Positions 1 to 11,439 of a stretch of DNA of 64,000 nucleotides are shown here, in pieces. Location: positions 48,436,634 through 48,500,633 of the forward strand of contig CM037861.1 of the NCBI GenBank assembly GCA_021292105.1, written 5' to 3'. Position 1 is the first letter of the stretch, and the number at the start of each line of letters is the position of its first letter. This stretch comes from Anadara kagoshimensis. Taxonomy: Eukaryota > Mollusca > Bivalvia > Arcoida > Arcidae. The position numbers and the translations under genes are program-made. The notes under the pieces were generated by a model. That model worked only from the letters and a program-made list of their open reading frames with translations. It ran no database searches and was not told the origin of the DNA.

Positions 1-301
1 CATAACAACACTTCCCTCGTCTCTGCAAAATTATCGCTGGAGCTATATTTCAATAAAATGCAACTGAAACCTAAAGTACAGTAATGATTTCAATATAAAA
101 TCACATTTGTGAGAAAACCCCCTTGTCAGAAGATTTAAGTTGTGTTTAAATGACCCGTTGGTTCCGTAGATGATGTTTAGGTATATCTGGCAGTGAATTG
201 GTTCCAAATCGAAGTAATCCAAACTGGCCTGAGAGGAAATGTCCGATGCGTTTTCTCTCTTTTAAATTTATTTGAATAAATATGGATAATTCTGCTTTGT
301 T
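1..301. other. BMP3 3' flank or 3' UTR
   Basis: Sequence just downstream of the BMP3 stop. Apart from the AATAAA at 267-272 I see no gene, repeat or structured site here. Part of it is probably 3' UTR. Confidence 0.5.
267..272 (-). promoter_or_regulatory. Candidate polyadenylation signal of BMP3
   Basis: AATAAA on the minus strand, about 30 bases after the BMP3 stop. It would give a very short 3' UTR. In sequence this AT-rich, a chance match is easy, and the true site may lie beyond the window start. Confidence 0.3.
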
Positions 302-493
302 CTATCTGCAGGCACATGAATTTACAGTCATACTTGGGTAATTTTTCAGAACAACATTTCTGTTCTCGTCGAAATAAAGGAGCGTTACAGACGACATCGA
401 ATCTGGGACGCAGCATGGCGCGGGAACGTCTGCATAAATCCCAATGGCGTGAACCATGCTCTGAATTGTAGCGTGATTGGTCGGCTTTAACCT
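302..493 (-). CDS. BMP3: BMP3/GDF10-type TGF-beta ligand, exon 3 (C-terminal half of the mature domain, with stop)
   Basis: This exon encodes the last 63 residues of a secreted BMP3/GDF10 ligand and then TAG at 304-302. Seen: it opens [11 protein letters not shown], has the adjacent cysteine pair in PAPCCVP, then [10 protein letters not shown], and ends SCACR. These are cysteines 4-7 of the TGF-beta knot. From memory, vertebrate BMP3 has SLKPSNHATIQ, EPCCVPEKMSS and ESCACR at the same places. The acceptor is a good one: a pyrimidine-rich tract and TTTCAG, with AG at 495-494. It joins exon 2 in phase 0 (...PLTK|RLKP). In the family, this half forms the finger and dimer contacts of the extracellular ligand. 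The open frame runs further upstream (to 610), but that part lacks any family similarity and is intron. Family assignment is very secure; choosing BMP3 or GDF10 is not meaningful for an invertebrate single copy. Confidence 0.95.
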   Translation of the reverse strand, partial: RLKPTNHATIQSMVHAIGIYADVPAPCCVPDSMSSVTLLYFDENRNVVLKNYPSMTVNSCACR

Positions 494-1073
494 CTGAAAT
501 AGAGAAAAAACAAAGACCGTTATAGAGATAGGTTTTACAGTAAAACATTTATGGACAATCTTTACACGGATATAGGTAATCAGAGCTTCTGTGTGCTGGA
601 ATGTAATCATTTATTTTACGCCAATCACGTATACTTGAATAACTTCTGTAGCCATTAAACCTAGATCTATTACAACCACAAAGCGAAAGTCTAGCCCTTT
701 GACTGCAGTTTTATGCATCTTTTATTTATCACTACAATACTTCTGCTAGTATTTTCCGGATTACTGACTAGGTTTTTATTTCATGGCCTACAAACAAGTA
801 ATTATTACTACAGTAATTTTACTCTGTTCCCCGTTATTAATTACTCTGTATTAACATTACATATTTCGTGTGCCCCGATGATTATCGTTAACGCTTACAC
901 CGACTTATGTTTTTCCTATAGACATTGCGACTGTATCGTTTTTATGTAGGATTTAATTGAATTATAAAATAAATACAAGATTATTGTTGAACTATTTATA
1001 TAGACATATATCCTTCTGGTTTGTTTACGATAGTAGATTAAACATTGCAGACATTGTTTAACAAACACTGACT

Positions 1074-1386
1074 GATGCTAAAATTACGTTTGTATACAAT
1101 GAGGCAGCAAGTTTCGCCAGAAAGACAGACCCGCATTTTGTGGACATCGAAAAAGGCGACTACCTCTTACATCAAAGGTTAGTTTTTGTGGAGACGTCGT
1201 TCGGTGCGATTTTCAATCACTCTTATTTTTTCTATTTTTTCCGAAATTTTGTTATTCACGCTCCTGACTTGATGAAACTTGCATAACTGGTGCTAAAATT
1301 ACGCTTACAAACAATGAGGCAGCAGTGTTCGTCAGAAATCCAGATTCGTAATTTGTGGCTCGACCACCGGTTACGTCAAAGGCTTA
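1074..1386. repeat. Diverged direct repeat, two copies about 110 bp each, 216 bp apart
   Basis: The segment starting GCTAAAATTACG at about 1076 recurs at about 1292. Shared landmarks are CAATGAGGCAGCA, then GCCAGAAA or GTCAGAAA, and later TACATCAAAGG or TACGTCAAAGG. The frame from 1290 to 1484 is a by-product with no family similarity. Unknown repeat. Confidence 0.6.
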
Positions 1387-2398
1387 ATTATTTCGAGACT
1401 TGCATGCAATTGCAGTTCCCTGAAACTTTGAACACGGTATGTTTTGTAGAGCTTATAGCGGTTAACAGGCATACGAGTATATGAATAGTGCAATTTTAAT
1501 TCTTATTGTAAAATTGTGTAATAATTTAAATTAAAATAATACTTTTGGAGAATGTTTGCATTCTGGCCCTTTTAAAATTCCATTTTTACATTTTTTGAAA
1601 ACAAAAAAGCTTTTCAAGCAAGTGCCCAGCAAGTTAAGCAAGACAGCACACGACCCTTGGTATGTTTACTCCTATAATTGTTTGTAAAGGACGGACAGAC
1701 AAAAATACCTTAACAGTATCCTAGTTATCCCAGTTACCGGATAATGACAAAGAAACAAAAGATTCAAATGTTCTTTTAACGTGTTTTTAAACTGAAGAAA
1801 AAATAAAGAGAAAAAATAATGATCGCCTGTCGTGACGAGTTAACACATTCTCTCTAACATCCATTCATTGTGCTCAATGTCTCGAAGCATAGTAATCTAA
1901 TAAGGCCAAATGAATCCTTAAAATGGGCAGTCCACACCATACAAATCACCTTTGAATCTAATCTGTCATGCGCAATTTACCTGTCGACTCTTAGTTCAAA
2001 AATTGTCATTAAAACATATGTAAAGAGTCTTCATATTTATTATTAAGAAAAAACCTTAACAATGGAGCCATGAGCCGATTCGAAGCCGTTGAAGATTAAC
2101 CGATAAACTTATGTTACCTTTAAGCTTAAGATAGGAAAAAGTTAAGAAACCTTCAAAACTAGTATATACTGTCAAAGTCTTTAATTCATCAGGGTAGACA
2201 GATCTCTAAATACCAGGGTGTTTAAGAGTCATTTGTTTTCTAACCCCGGGGATGTATCATATCTCTGACCTTCCCATCTGATAACAATCTGTCTGTACTC
2301 ATATTACATTTGTGGTTTTTCTAATGAAGTTGTTTAAAGTGAAAGTACAGGTGTACGGTGCACAATTTTATAGGCTAATTTCAATGCCATGGATCAAG

Positions 2399-2470
2399 GG
2401 TTCTGTGGTGTAGTGGTTATCACGTCTGCTTTACACGCAGAAGGTCGCGAGTTCGAGCCTCGCCAGAACC
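2399..2470 (+). tRNA. tRNA-Val (anticodon TAC)
   Basis: A complete 72-base cloverleaf. The acceptor stem GGTTCTG/CAGAACC pairs over all seven bases. The D arm is GTG...CAC around TAGTGGTTAT. The anticodon stem TCTGC/GCAGA encloses the loop TTTACAC, giving anticodon TAC, which reads GTA valine codons. The T arm GCGAG/CTCGC encloses TTCGAGC. Box A and box B promoter elements are intact, no intron is seen, and a T-run terminator follows. All stems pair perfectly, so the gene looks functional rather than a SINE head. It lies in BMP3 intron 2, transcribed opposite to BMP3. CCA is not encoded, as expected in eukaryotes. Confidence 0.97.
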
Positions 2471-2481
2471 TTGGCATTTCC

Positions 2482-2488
2482 TTTTTTT
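2482..2488 (+). terminator. RNA polymerase III terminator for tRNA-Val
   Basis: A run of seven T starting 12 bases after the tRNA 3' end, the normal form and distance for Pol III termination. Confidence 0.8.
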
Positions 2489-2644
2489 CCATAATTTGCA
2501 AATGTGTCTTCATGGACCACGAATGTCCGTAATTTTAATCTCGTTTTCATTTTTATGCTGAAGAGCATTAAAGATTAAAAGTATTTTGAATAATAGTTGT
2601 TGGTTTCAAGTGAATGATACAGCCTTCAGTCTCACTAACAAACA

Positions 2645-2813
2645 GGGTCTCGATAGCCGAGTGGTTTAAAGCGAAGACTTACGAACCAGCCATTACTACA
2701 AGGCTCAAATCCCACTCTGGATAGATTCAAATTAAACTGACCACATCGATATAACTGAAAATAAAATCTTGAATGGGGCGTTAAACAACATTACTCCAAC
2801 CCACGCTACTCCA
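2645..2813 (+). mobile_element. tRNA-derived SINE fragment (head plus shared tail)
   Basis: A degenerate tRNA-like head has box A-like GATAGCCGAGTGGTTTA and box B-like GGCTCAAATCCC. It is followed almost at once by a tail, CGATATAACTG then CTTGAATGGGGCGTTAAAC. The same tail ends the SINE at 8709-9010, read on its own strand. The body between head and tail is mostly missing compared with that copy. It starts 175 bases after the true tRNA-Val gene. Confidence 0.65.
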
Positions 2814-3487
2814 CAGTCATTAACATGAACAAAATTAGTATGTGTTTCCCTTTTCCTGTCATGTTTTGTACGTTTGTTTGTTTATTTTGTCGTGTTCTTG
2901 GATACATTGTTTATTGCCAATTATAGGTTTTTAGTCACCGTTTCTCAGAGAAAATGTTACAGACAGTTACTGCTTACCACAATTGCATTCTAAAACTAAA
3001 GGTATGGGACATCTATGATTCAACTAGCCTTATCAATAACGGCACCATATCCAACAGTGTTTCAACTGTATGGAACAACAATGATATTGCATATTTTCTG
3101 ATCCAAGTCTTGTACAGAATTGAAAATTAATAAAAAATTTAAACCACAGACTTTAAACGTTTCTTTTTCTGTATCAAATTTGTTTATTTTGAAAACACTG
3201 AATAATCTATCAACAAAATCAGCTTATAAAATAGTAAGAAACACAATACAATGCTTTAATACAGCTTAGCTCTCTGACTTTAGTATTTCACTGACTTTTA
3301 TATACTTGTATCCTAAATATCCGTAGGTCATAAAAAATAAAACTATTTCGAGGTCATAAAACCACAGATTTTAAATTTTAAATGTTGTAAGTGTATACAA
3401 ACTGTTCATATTGGGTTAAGAATGTATAATTATCGGAATTGCAGCAATTGTTGCATGTTTAGACAAATGAACCTCATCTATTAAGTA

Positions 3488-3719
3488 CGGTGGCTGATTA
3501 GGGACAATCGCCAAATATCTTTTTTTGAGATTATTAGGAAAGAGCGGAAACGCGAAGACGAGGAACCGAAGTTACTATTACTTTATCGCCTTCGATATTT
3601 CGTCATATCAAAGTAACATCTTTATTCTTTCGTTTCTATGTTTTCGTTCGATGGCGTTCATACCGAAGGAGCGATAATTAATTAATTATACATTGGTCAT
3701 TGGCCCTAATCAAGCACCA
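3488..3719. mobile_element. MITE with GGTGG/GGTGC-type ends and TA target duplication
   Basis: The left end CGGTGGCTGATTAGGG is an inverted match to the right end CCCTAATCAAGCACCA, and TA flanks both sides (3486-3487 and 3720-3721). The inside is rich in CGAAG/GGAGCGA-type motifs. No coding capacity. TA duplication and size fit a Tc1/mariner-type non-autonomous element. Confidence 0.7.
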
Positions 3720-3976
3720 TAGTTTTGTTATAAAATTGAATCAGTATTAATATTTAGGTTATATATCATTACAGTTTGATTTATAGAGATCCTCGTCTGT
3801 TTTCTCAGACTTTTTACATAGGTGTTTATTGCACTTGGTTTTAAACTTCCGACAATGTGATTACCTGGAGGACATGTAACGACTCCATGTAAAATTACAG
3901 GACCCACCTTAATATCTTAGAGACGTTTAAATCACTCAAGTAGAAAACAAATGAAGATATAATTGCTTTATATATT

Positions 3977-4176
3977 TAGTACAGACCTGTTGAAATGTTA
4001 ACACTTAGCTAACGAATATGGGCCGAAATGTCAGTTCAACTCGGCCCCTTGTTAGCTTGATCTCAACAGCTGCCATATCGACATCTCCACTGACTATCTA
4101 CATCTCGACCACTCGACGGCCAAGGTACGACTCCTTTTCGTTAGCTCAGTGTTAAACTTTCGACAGGTCTGTACTG
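3977..4176. mobile_element. CAGTACAG-end MITE, copy 1
   Basis: Long terminal inverted repeats: the left end AGTACAGACCTGTTGAAATG pairs with the right end TTTCGACAGGTCTGTACTG, and pairing continues through GCTAACGAA/TTCGTTAGC. Related copies lie at 15826-16026 and 37074-37276. About 200 bp, non-coding. TA duplications are clear in the other two copies, suggesting the Tc1/mariner group. Confidence 0.8.
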
Positions 4177-4391
4177 TTTGTGTGTATATATCAAATTTTT
4201 AAGTCGATTTTTTTCATTCATAAACATATTAATTTTTTCTATAAATAAAGTTTTTTTTCTGTCAATATGTGTCGAGTGAATTAAAAGAAATAAGACTGGC
4301 ATTTTTCATTATAATTTGATCATTAAATACCTCAGTAAATTAGAATTTTATTTAATGATTGTAATTTATGTTTTCGCTTTAATGATCCCTC

Positions 4392-4703
4392 ATTCAATTT
4401 TTCATTGACATGCGTTTGGGTTGCGTGATATGTTTTTTCTCGTCTTTTCTGGCAAGACATATCTTTACTGAAAACCGATGTTGTTTTTCATTGACAAACA
4501 TTTGTGTTGCGTGATATCTGTTTGTTCCTCTTTTCTGTCAAGTGCTCGTAAACAAGCTAGACATATCTATATTGAAAACCGATGTGTCGTAATGATTCAA
4601 TTTTTCATTGACATGCATTTGGGTTGCGTGATATCGGTTTTCCCCACTTTTCTGGCACGTACTGGTAAACAAACTAAACATATCTATACTGAAAACCAGT
4701 GTT
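4392..4703. repeat. Three-copy tandem repeat, units 86-117 bp
   Basis: TTCATTGACA followed by TTGCGTGATAT, then TTTTCTG and ACATATCT...TGAAAACC, recurs at about 4401, 4487 and 4604. The open frames at 4478-4744 and on the opposite strand are side effects of the repetition. Confidence 0.8.
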
Positions 4704-4817
4704 CTAATGGCAAGAATACTACAATGAACACACCTGGGGCCTAGTTCTTCATGCCTTCGTAAGCGTTGTGTCCTTGTCCAGATTTTAAACTGTACTAACA
4801 CCAGTAAGAAGTTATTA

Positions 4818-5070
4818 CACCCCCCGCTTAAAAAGTGGGGGTATATAGCGATAGTGGTGTCCGTCCGTCCTTCCGTTTCACCTTAGGGTACCTATCTCTT
4901 ATCCGCAACTCCTCCTAAACCCTTCAATCGATTTTCATGAAATTTTTCACACAATCTATGTGATATAATGTAGATATGCACCTCCTATTTAAATATTTGA
5001 TCCGATGGATTTTTTTTATGTGGGGGGAGCGGGGGTATTTTTGTGAGCTTCTGGCTCACAGTTTTTCTAG
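4818..5070 (+). repeat. Interspersed repeat beginning with a CCCCCGC/GTGGGGG hairpin
   Basis: It begins with a stem made of CCCCCCGCTT and AAGTGGGGG, continues through GTCCGTCCGTCC and a stretch TTCATGAAATTTTTCACAC, and ends in a second small hairpin (GTGAGC...GCTCAC). From general knowledge this layout is common in mollusc genomes; I cannot give a class name. Non-coding. Confidence 0.6.
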
Positions 5071-6989
5071 TTTTATTTTGTATTGATATAATAAGGGGTT
5101 ATTGCATTTAACATCAGTATTTCGTTAAGCTCACGGATCTGTCTTAGGGTAACGAAACTGTCCTAAAATTTTTAATACGGAATGCAATGGAGTAACTGTT
5201 GGGTATGGTTGTCTCACGAAAGACAACTTTGACAAAACTAAGATATATTGCTCATTCCACGAATCTATTCCATCTTTCTTGGACAAGGTTGATAATCAGT
5301 ACTAAAGTTCATACGCCAGTGCGGTTTTAAAAACGAAAAGGACCGAAACCAAAACACGAGTTTAACATTCGGAAAACAGTTTGCAGCATATGATATATTG
5401 ATGGGAAAGGGTGTTTTTTTTAAATTCAAAAGATTCTATGGATTTTTGGAATTGAAGACAAAATTAGTCCACCACAATTGACGTTAATGTTAATGATAGG
5501 CGACATTACCCTATGACCGTTTGATTTTTTATGAATGAGGTCTCTTACTTTCCAAAAAAACTCTGACAATTATTGATATTTTCTTTTCAATAGCTTGTAT
5601 CTAATGACATTTTATATCGAAAAACACATTAAAAGCACATTAATGATTAATCCTAAATTTATTATACTCCGTAAAATCGGTGTTTACTCTCACAATGACT
5701 CAATCATTCTGTACACAATTCGCTATATATACTAGTACGCTCTAGAAATATGCTTACTACAAAAAAAACTGAAAAGAAACTGATTGACACGATAATACAC
5801 GATCAATTTATGTGACAGATATCAAATCTTAGTCTCTTTACAAGAAATTGTATTGTCCACATGATGTCAACAGATAAATCATAAGTACTGTGTATTTATT
5901 ATATATTGGCGACTTCCCCTTATTAACAATATGACGAAGCATAACGCGTTCTTTTAAAAACATTTTCATATTTTCACTTGGTGGTAAGGTCTTTTACTAA
6001 TGTTACAAACACCAATTTTTTTAATGGTTCAGGGGGCGATTTTGAAAGAATATGTCAAAAGATAGAAATCTTTATTTTGACAAAATTATCAAAATATCGT
6101 AAAGTTTTGTATACATGTTCACCCATTTTAATATACTTGGAAATCTGACTTGGCGTTAAATAAGTCTTAGTTTATAGTCCTGTTGACATGATCAGATCGG
6201 GCGAGTTAATGGGCTGAAGGCACGGTTTAAAATCGCCAATTAACAAAGTGCTGAGTGAGCATACTTAACTACCAAAGGTACGATTACTGATACAGTTACT
6301 GGTATGTAAAGACTAATATACATGCTATATGTGCAACCAACACCAACCAACAAATGCTTTTGATGGTATTTGCAAACTGCGAAACAATAAAAAAACGAAA
6401 CGAAACAAACCGAAAACCGGTAACTTTATATTTAGATTTTGTGCGCTTAAATGGCATCTTGTGGTGCTTGCAAAGAAGTTTAGTTAAACATAACTTAAAA
6501 CATCATCTTCGATATTAATTTTGATAAAACAATAAATAAAAATAAATGTACAAGTTGTTTGACGTGTGGAATGGATACGGTTTAACTGATGGCGACCAAC
6601 ACACGTTTGACTTAAATGGGAATGGCTACTGAAGCTTTAGTTTGATACTACACGACAAGATTTAAACGTTTTATTAAACCACGAATGACCATTGGCGGAT
6701 AAACGCAGACAATTCTTAACAATTACCTATTGACAATAAGAACTTTATACTCAAAACCATTGTAATTGTTACAAAAAAATTAAGTTTCCTTTTTCTTGAA
6801 AATTCTGGAAATAGGTTTGAAGCAGCAGACCTATCCAATGTAATTTAATCAAAATTGCTTTCTGGTTTTATATTATAGGAAGCTAAGAATGATTAAAATT
6901 TGGTAGGGAAAAGCTCTTCGATATATCTATTCTGGCTACAATCATTATGTAACTGGAACAGATGTCACCGTTTTGAGACAAGATACAGT

Positions 6990-7100
6990 CGGTCTCTTGA
7001 AAGACAAAAATGTCCACCGTCCCCAACATTTTACCATTGACCTTGACCTATTACATGTAGTCTGAATTATTGGAACGTACGGTCAAACAAACAGACGCAC
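6990..7100. repeat. Fragment of the repeat also found at 57470-57770
   Basis: Shares AAAAATGTCCA, CCCCAACATT and TGACCTTGACCT in the same order with the longer copy at 57470-57770. Class unknown. Confidence 0.45.
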
Positions 7101-7655
7101 ATGGTTATTCCAATATACATGTACCTGCGGTTCACGGTACTTTAAATGTGCTCATATAACCAAATTTATTTTCCAACCATCGGTTCCAACAGAGACCAAA
7201 CATGTTTATAACAGCTATTTTGAATGCAATACCAAATGTGTTTCATGCAATAACTTTTCTAGAAGAAACCAACAATGCTACACTTTCTCTGTCCCTGTCG
7301 TATTAAGAAATTATGGTAAGACTACAGGACACAAAATGCCAGACCTATCAAGTTGTGAATCCCATGCTGGTATTTATCTCAGTAGACCCTCTAGCAAGGG
7401 AACTGAAAACGTGCGTTTCATCATTTCATAAACCTATTCCAATACCATAAAATAAGTAAGTTTCAATAGCATTTACTTCCTCTTACAGTCAATTACACTT
7501 AGCACTAAGCAACAAGTGTTTTGCAAAACTGATTACGTGTATAATAATGAATAGAAAGTGTTCAGTGTTAGTGCTTTAAGTCTGATATTTGCATGTCCTT
7601 AAACCCTTACACTAATCAACCCTTTCAGTCGCAATGCTTATAACAATAATATTCA

Positions 7656-7826
7656 TTGGAAAAGCGCGGGATTTATTCGGGGCTTTTTCAATAGTGCACT
7701 CATGCCGTGTAGCACGTTATATAATCTATGGTCCAAAAATGCATTAGAAAAGCGCGGAGACTATTTGTGAATTTCCCAATAGTGCATCCATGAAGTGTAA
7801 CATGTTAAATCTATGGCCCAAAATCA
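7656..7826. repeat. Diverged two-copy tandem duplication, period 87 bp
   Basis: ATTGGAAAAGCGCGG at 7656 and ATTAGAAAAGCGCGG at 7743 each lead to CAATAGTGCA and ATCTATGG.CCAAAA. Non-coding. Confidence 0.7.
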
Positions 7827-8708
7827 AAATACCCAGGTCTAGGCCAAAAACGGAAACTGGGTTCAACTAGAGGATCAGAGTACTTTAGCCGTTTATTAAA
7901 AGACCTACATGTTCTTAACCGTAGTTACGTAGGGGATGATATTGGAGACATCAGTAAGGAAACATGAGAAGGCGTTGATTACCAAACACTAAAAAAACCA
8001 AGACCTGGAATCTCTCATAAGCCAACGGGGGTACACATAAAGTGATTTTTTTGGCATAAAGCAATGAACCTAACAAACATACCATTTCAAATCCTAATAA
8101 ATCTGGTAACATTGAATAGCACCAGTGACCTGTAGGTGACATTTTAGTTTACTTGATATAATTTGATTAATACATAGGACCTTTTACATATGCTTATTCG
8201 AGTGTTTAAGAGTACACCTGTTCATTACCTCAAACAACTTAAAAAGATTTAAACAAAATTTTAAGACAGTTAATTAAATTTGATAACTAATTAGTATTCT
8301 TGTAAGTAATGTTGTTATACAAGTACTACAAATATATGATCATATTGGTTACTTTTTAGAAAAAGGTCGCAACGGTTTACTTCTCAAAATAAAGGTAAAA
8401 CCGCTAATGAAATATGAAAATTTGAAAAATTAATTTAAAAAAGAAATATTCGTAATAATTATTTATTGCTAACACCTGGTAGTTTCACTTTCTGACCCGC
8501 AAAACTGTTTGAGAGTACAGGCCTCATTACATGTATTATGTAGTCACTTACGATTTACAATGGCCAAGGCAAAGTGGCATTCTATGACACTGAATTGCAA
8601 CGAAACGCACTAAAGCATTAAGCATTTGAAAACGAAACCTCTTATCGTTTCAATTTGGAATACTGTGTAGTCTCACCGATTACATGCACGTGTTACATGC
8701 CATTACAG

Positions 8709-9010
8709 TTGAGTTGAGTAATGGTGTTTAACGTTCCAATCAAGAATATTTTACTTATATCGAGACGTCGTCAGCTGTAGGCGAAAATTTGCCTGTGTGT
8801 TGCTGGCATTATACAGCAGGGTTTTTATCTTGCCACGCCTACCATGACACGGGACCTCGCTTATTTTAAGTTCCCATCCGAAAGAACTGTGACTTTCATT
8901 TCGTAATGCCAAGTGCTTGGCGAAAGAACAGTCACTATACGGTCGGGGTTCGAACCCACTACCTTTAACTTATGAAGGGAGCAATTTACCAACTGAGCTA
9001 CTAAAGTGGT
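8709..9010 (-). mobile_element. tRNA-derived SINE, near full length
   Basis: Read on the minus strand, a tRNA-like head has box A TAGCTCAGTTGG and box B GGTTCGAACCCC. A body follows (CTTTCGCCAAGCACTTGGCA, later GGTCCCGTGTCATGG), and the tail is CGATATAAGTAAAATATTCT then GGAACGTTAAAC. The body recurs, without a clear head, at 29120-29385 and 48503-48725. No target duplication is evident. The frame 8861-9052 is a read-through of this SINE and not a gene. Confidence 0.8.
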
Positions 9011-9143
9011 TTTAATTAGGAAAGAAGGTTGTAGTAAATGTTTGATAGGCAAGAGCTATAAAACTGATAATAATGTAAACCAAATAACTACAGCCAACAC
9101 AGGGGTTCAATGGTTAGCAAACAACTGATATAAATATATTTAC

Positions 9144-10159
9144 CTTTGTAAGTGGGAAAGGACACGATCCTGCACAATAGTGAGCTTCAAATGATTTTGG
9201 TGATATAATCCATTCTCCCCAACTGATGTCGGCAAAATCTACAACCAGCTTTCTTCTCGAACAAACACCACCTTTACTGTTTTCACCTGTTGCGTGATTT
9301 CCTACTTCAAAATTATGATTATCCCACTCTTTTGGAAATATATTCTTATTTTTACGCTTTCTTTTCCCGTGCTTTTTCCTGAATTTTCTACCTTTTCTGT
9401 TTTTGCGCCTATTTTTTCGGCGATGTTTCTTGTCTGGGTAAGGAATTAATTGAGGATCTGATAACTTGTGTCGGCTTTCTCGCCTAGTTTGAAGGATTCC
9501 AGGATGTGTTGCGGGTATCTTGTTAAACCGCCTATTGAATTTTCTGTAATCGGCTGGATCTTCTGGTATTTCGTTATTAAATATAGATCTCTTCTTTCTA
9601 TTTTTCACACTGGATTTTTTATTCTGACCGTCAGATAAATTTGTGTCTTCAGACTTTTTATCACCACTTAACGTTCTCTCAGTATTCAATTCAAAATCAA
9701 CACTGTCTAAATTTTCAGGTAGCACGGGGCCATCGTGCTCTTCGCCCTCCGACATTGGGCCCAGCTCGTTAAAATCAATAACTTGAGTATCATTTGAGTA
9801 AACGATTAAAAACGGCTTTGAATGATGCCGAATAAATTTTTGTAGAGCAAGTTTTCTTACTTTTCCATTAGGTTTCTCAAATTTGAAGTTTAATGCAAAT
9901 ATATGAGGTGTGTCGCGTCTTGCAGCAAGACAGCTAGAAACGGCATCGGTGACGTCATACCACTGCCATCCGAATGATTCGGCTCTCATCGTGATTTTAC
10001 CATTTTGCGTCATGTAATGAGGAGCAATTTCGAAGAGTTCCATTTCAACATCTCTTTTCCGGTGCCATGGTTTTTTAGCTTTCTTTTTGTAGAGGTGGAT
10101 TTCTGCACTTAGTAACCTTTCGTTGGGTTTCATGGACGTTAAGTTGAACACAAACATCC
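9144..10159 (-). CDS. BMP3: BMP3/GDF10-type TGF-beta ligand, exon 2 (prodomain, cleavage site, first half of the mature domain)
   Basis: This exon encodes residues 115-453 of the joined 516-residue protein. Seen, in order: MFVFNLTSM, matching the prodomain segment YIFNLTSL of vertebrate BMP3; FLIVYSND, matching ILVYAND; the furin-type site RKKR|S, ending at residue 305; a long very basic stretch (about 358-387); then [30 protein letters not shown] and [10 protein letters not shown], with knot cysteines 1-3 (C414, C443, C447). The tryptophan-rich [11 protein letters not shown] signature is diagnostic of BMP3/GDF10. The donor is AAG|GTAAAT with GT at 9143-9142, phase 0. The start at 10159 is the only nearby AG that keeps the phase set by exon 1, giving a split glycine codon (G|GG). 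Stronger-looking AGs lie upstream out of phase, so this edge is less certain than the rest. N-glycosylation sequons NLT, NDT and NLS are present. Confidence 0.93.
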
Positions 10160-11439
10160 CTCGTCATTTACTTCAGCTGAAAAATACAACAACAACACTT
10201 AATTAACACAGTGCAGTGATTACCAAGAATTTTATTGTCATAAATTTTACACATAGTATGATTAACAGTCTCACAAATCAAAGTGCTGCGTTATTAGTCG
10301 TATTTATGTTCAAACCTTTGATCAGTGCCGTCACGCTCCATCAAACGTTACAACCCCTATCTTAATAACAAGGATTCGGTGCTAAGAACATATTCTTCGT
10401 TTCATTTCATACACAGAAAATACTTATATTGAATTATTTTCGTTTTAACTTCAATGGTTAGGGGTAAGGTGTAGTTTTCATTCAGGAATAAGGCAGGGTT
10501 AATGACGCCTAATAACATTTGATTACATCTAAATGATCGGATCTTAGAGGCGATTCGCTCAATTTGATCCAAAAACTTATCTTAAGACTATAAACGCGCT
10601 TCCGATCCCGAAAAAACACGAAGGATGTTAAACCGAGTAAACTGTACTTTAAAATGAAATCACCTGGGAAAAATTCGATTTTTATTGAAAAAGTTTAATG
10701 ATTCAATTCACTGCTTGTAATTAAAAGTTAAGTTTGTTTGATAAAATGAAATGGCCTGCTTAAAATGCATTTTGCAACCGATAATATGTGCCTCGGGCAT
10801 GCTTTGTGACTTTTTAATATTTGTAAACATTTATGTTCTATTATTTTCATGCAAGATGCGTTTAGGTGTATCAGAATACAGCATTTCCTCTGGTGGATAT
10901 TTTCACCGAGTTGTTAAAAAGTGTAGCGTGTTATGCCGACTACAGCGAGGTCATCAAGTCCAACTAATTTTAAGGTTATTTTTGACACATATCATTTATG
11001 TTCAAGAACGAACCAATTTAATGCTAGGGTCATAAAATAACCTTTTTTCTCAGTGCTTGCGGACACGGAAAATGACCAGAAGTCCCTTCATGAGTAAAGC
11101 AATGGCTTAATGTGTTGACAATTTCTACTTTCTACAAACCATGACGGGTATAGACAATAAAGTAATAATAAAAACAAAACTCTCCGATGATTAAAAGTTT
11201 ACAGGAACGAATGTTACTAGATTCTTGTTGCATTTAACCTCGCAGCCGAGAACTGAAGAACAATCCGTAACACGTAAGAAATAATAAATTAAACAGGAGA
11301 TGTCCTTGATTGCAAATGTTTATAACTCCGACTTCAGACGGGCACCGGACATATATAATGCCATGTCGCTTTCTGAAAGAAATGTTTTTAAAAATCATGG
11401 AATGACAATAATAACACAGTGATGTACAAAGAAGTGCTT

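Larger units (their letters stand above)
494..9143 (-). other. BMP3 intron 2
   Basis: An 8.65-kb phase-0 intron between GTAAAT at 9143 and TTTCAG at 496-494. It splits the mature cystine-knot domain between cysteines 3 and 4. From memory, vertebrate BMP3 and GDF10 are also split at this point. It holds a tRNA-Val gene, SINEs, two MITEs and several short repeats, listed separately. The stretches 1390-2395, 5075-6985, 7105-7650 and 7830-8705 hold nothing I can name. Confidence 0.85.

Noticed and set aside
494-610. Upstream extension of the BMP3 exon 3 open frame
   Set aside because: It has no family similarity and lies before a clear TTTCAG acceptor, so it is intron.
2645-2730. Second tRNA gene beside tRNA-Val
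   Set aside because: Stems do not pair, box B is altered, and the sequence runs into a SINE tail.
4478-4801. Two opposed frames of about 87 residues
   Set aside because: Both arise from the three-copy tandem repeat at 4392-4703.
8861-9052. A 63-residue minus-strand frame containing LVAQLVNCSLHKLKVVGSNP
   Set aside because: This is the well-known false translation of a tRNA-derived SINE head.
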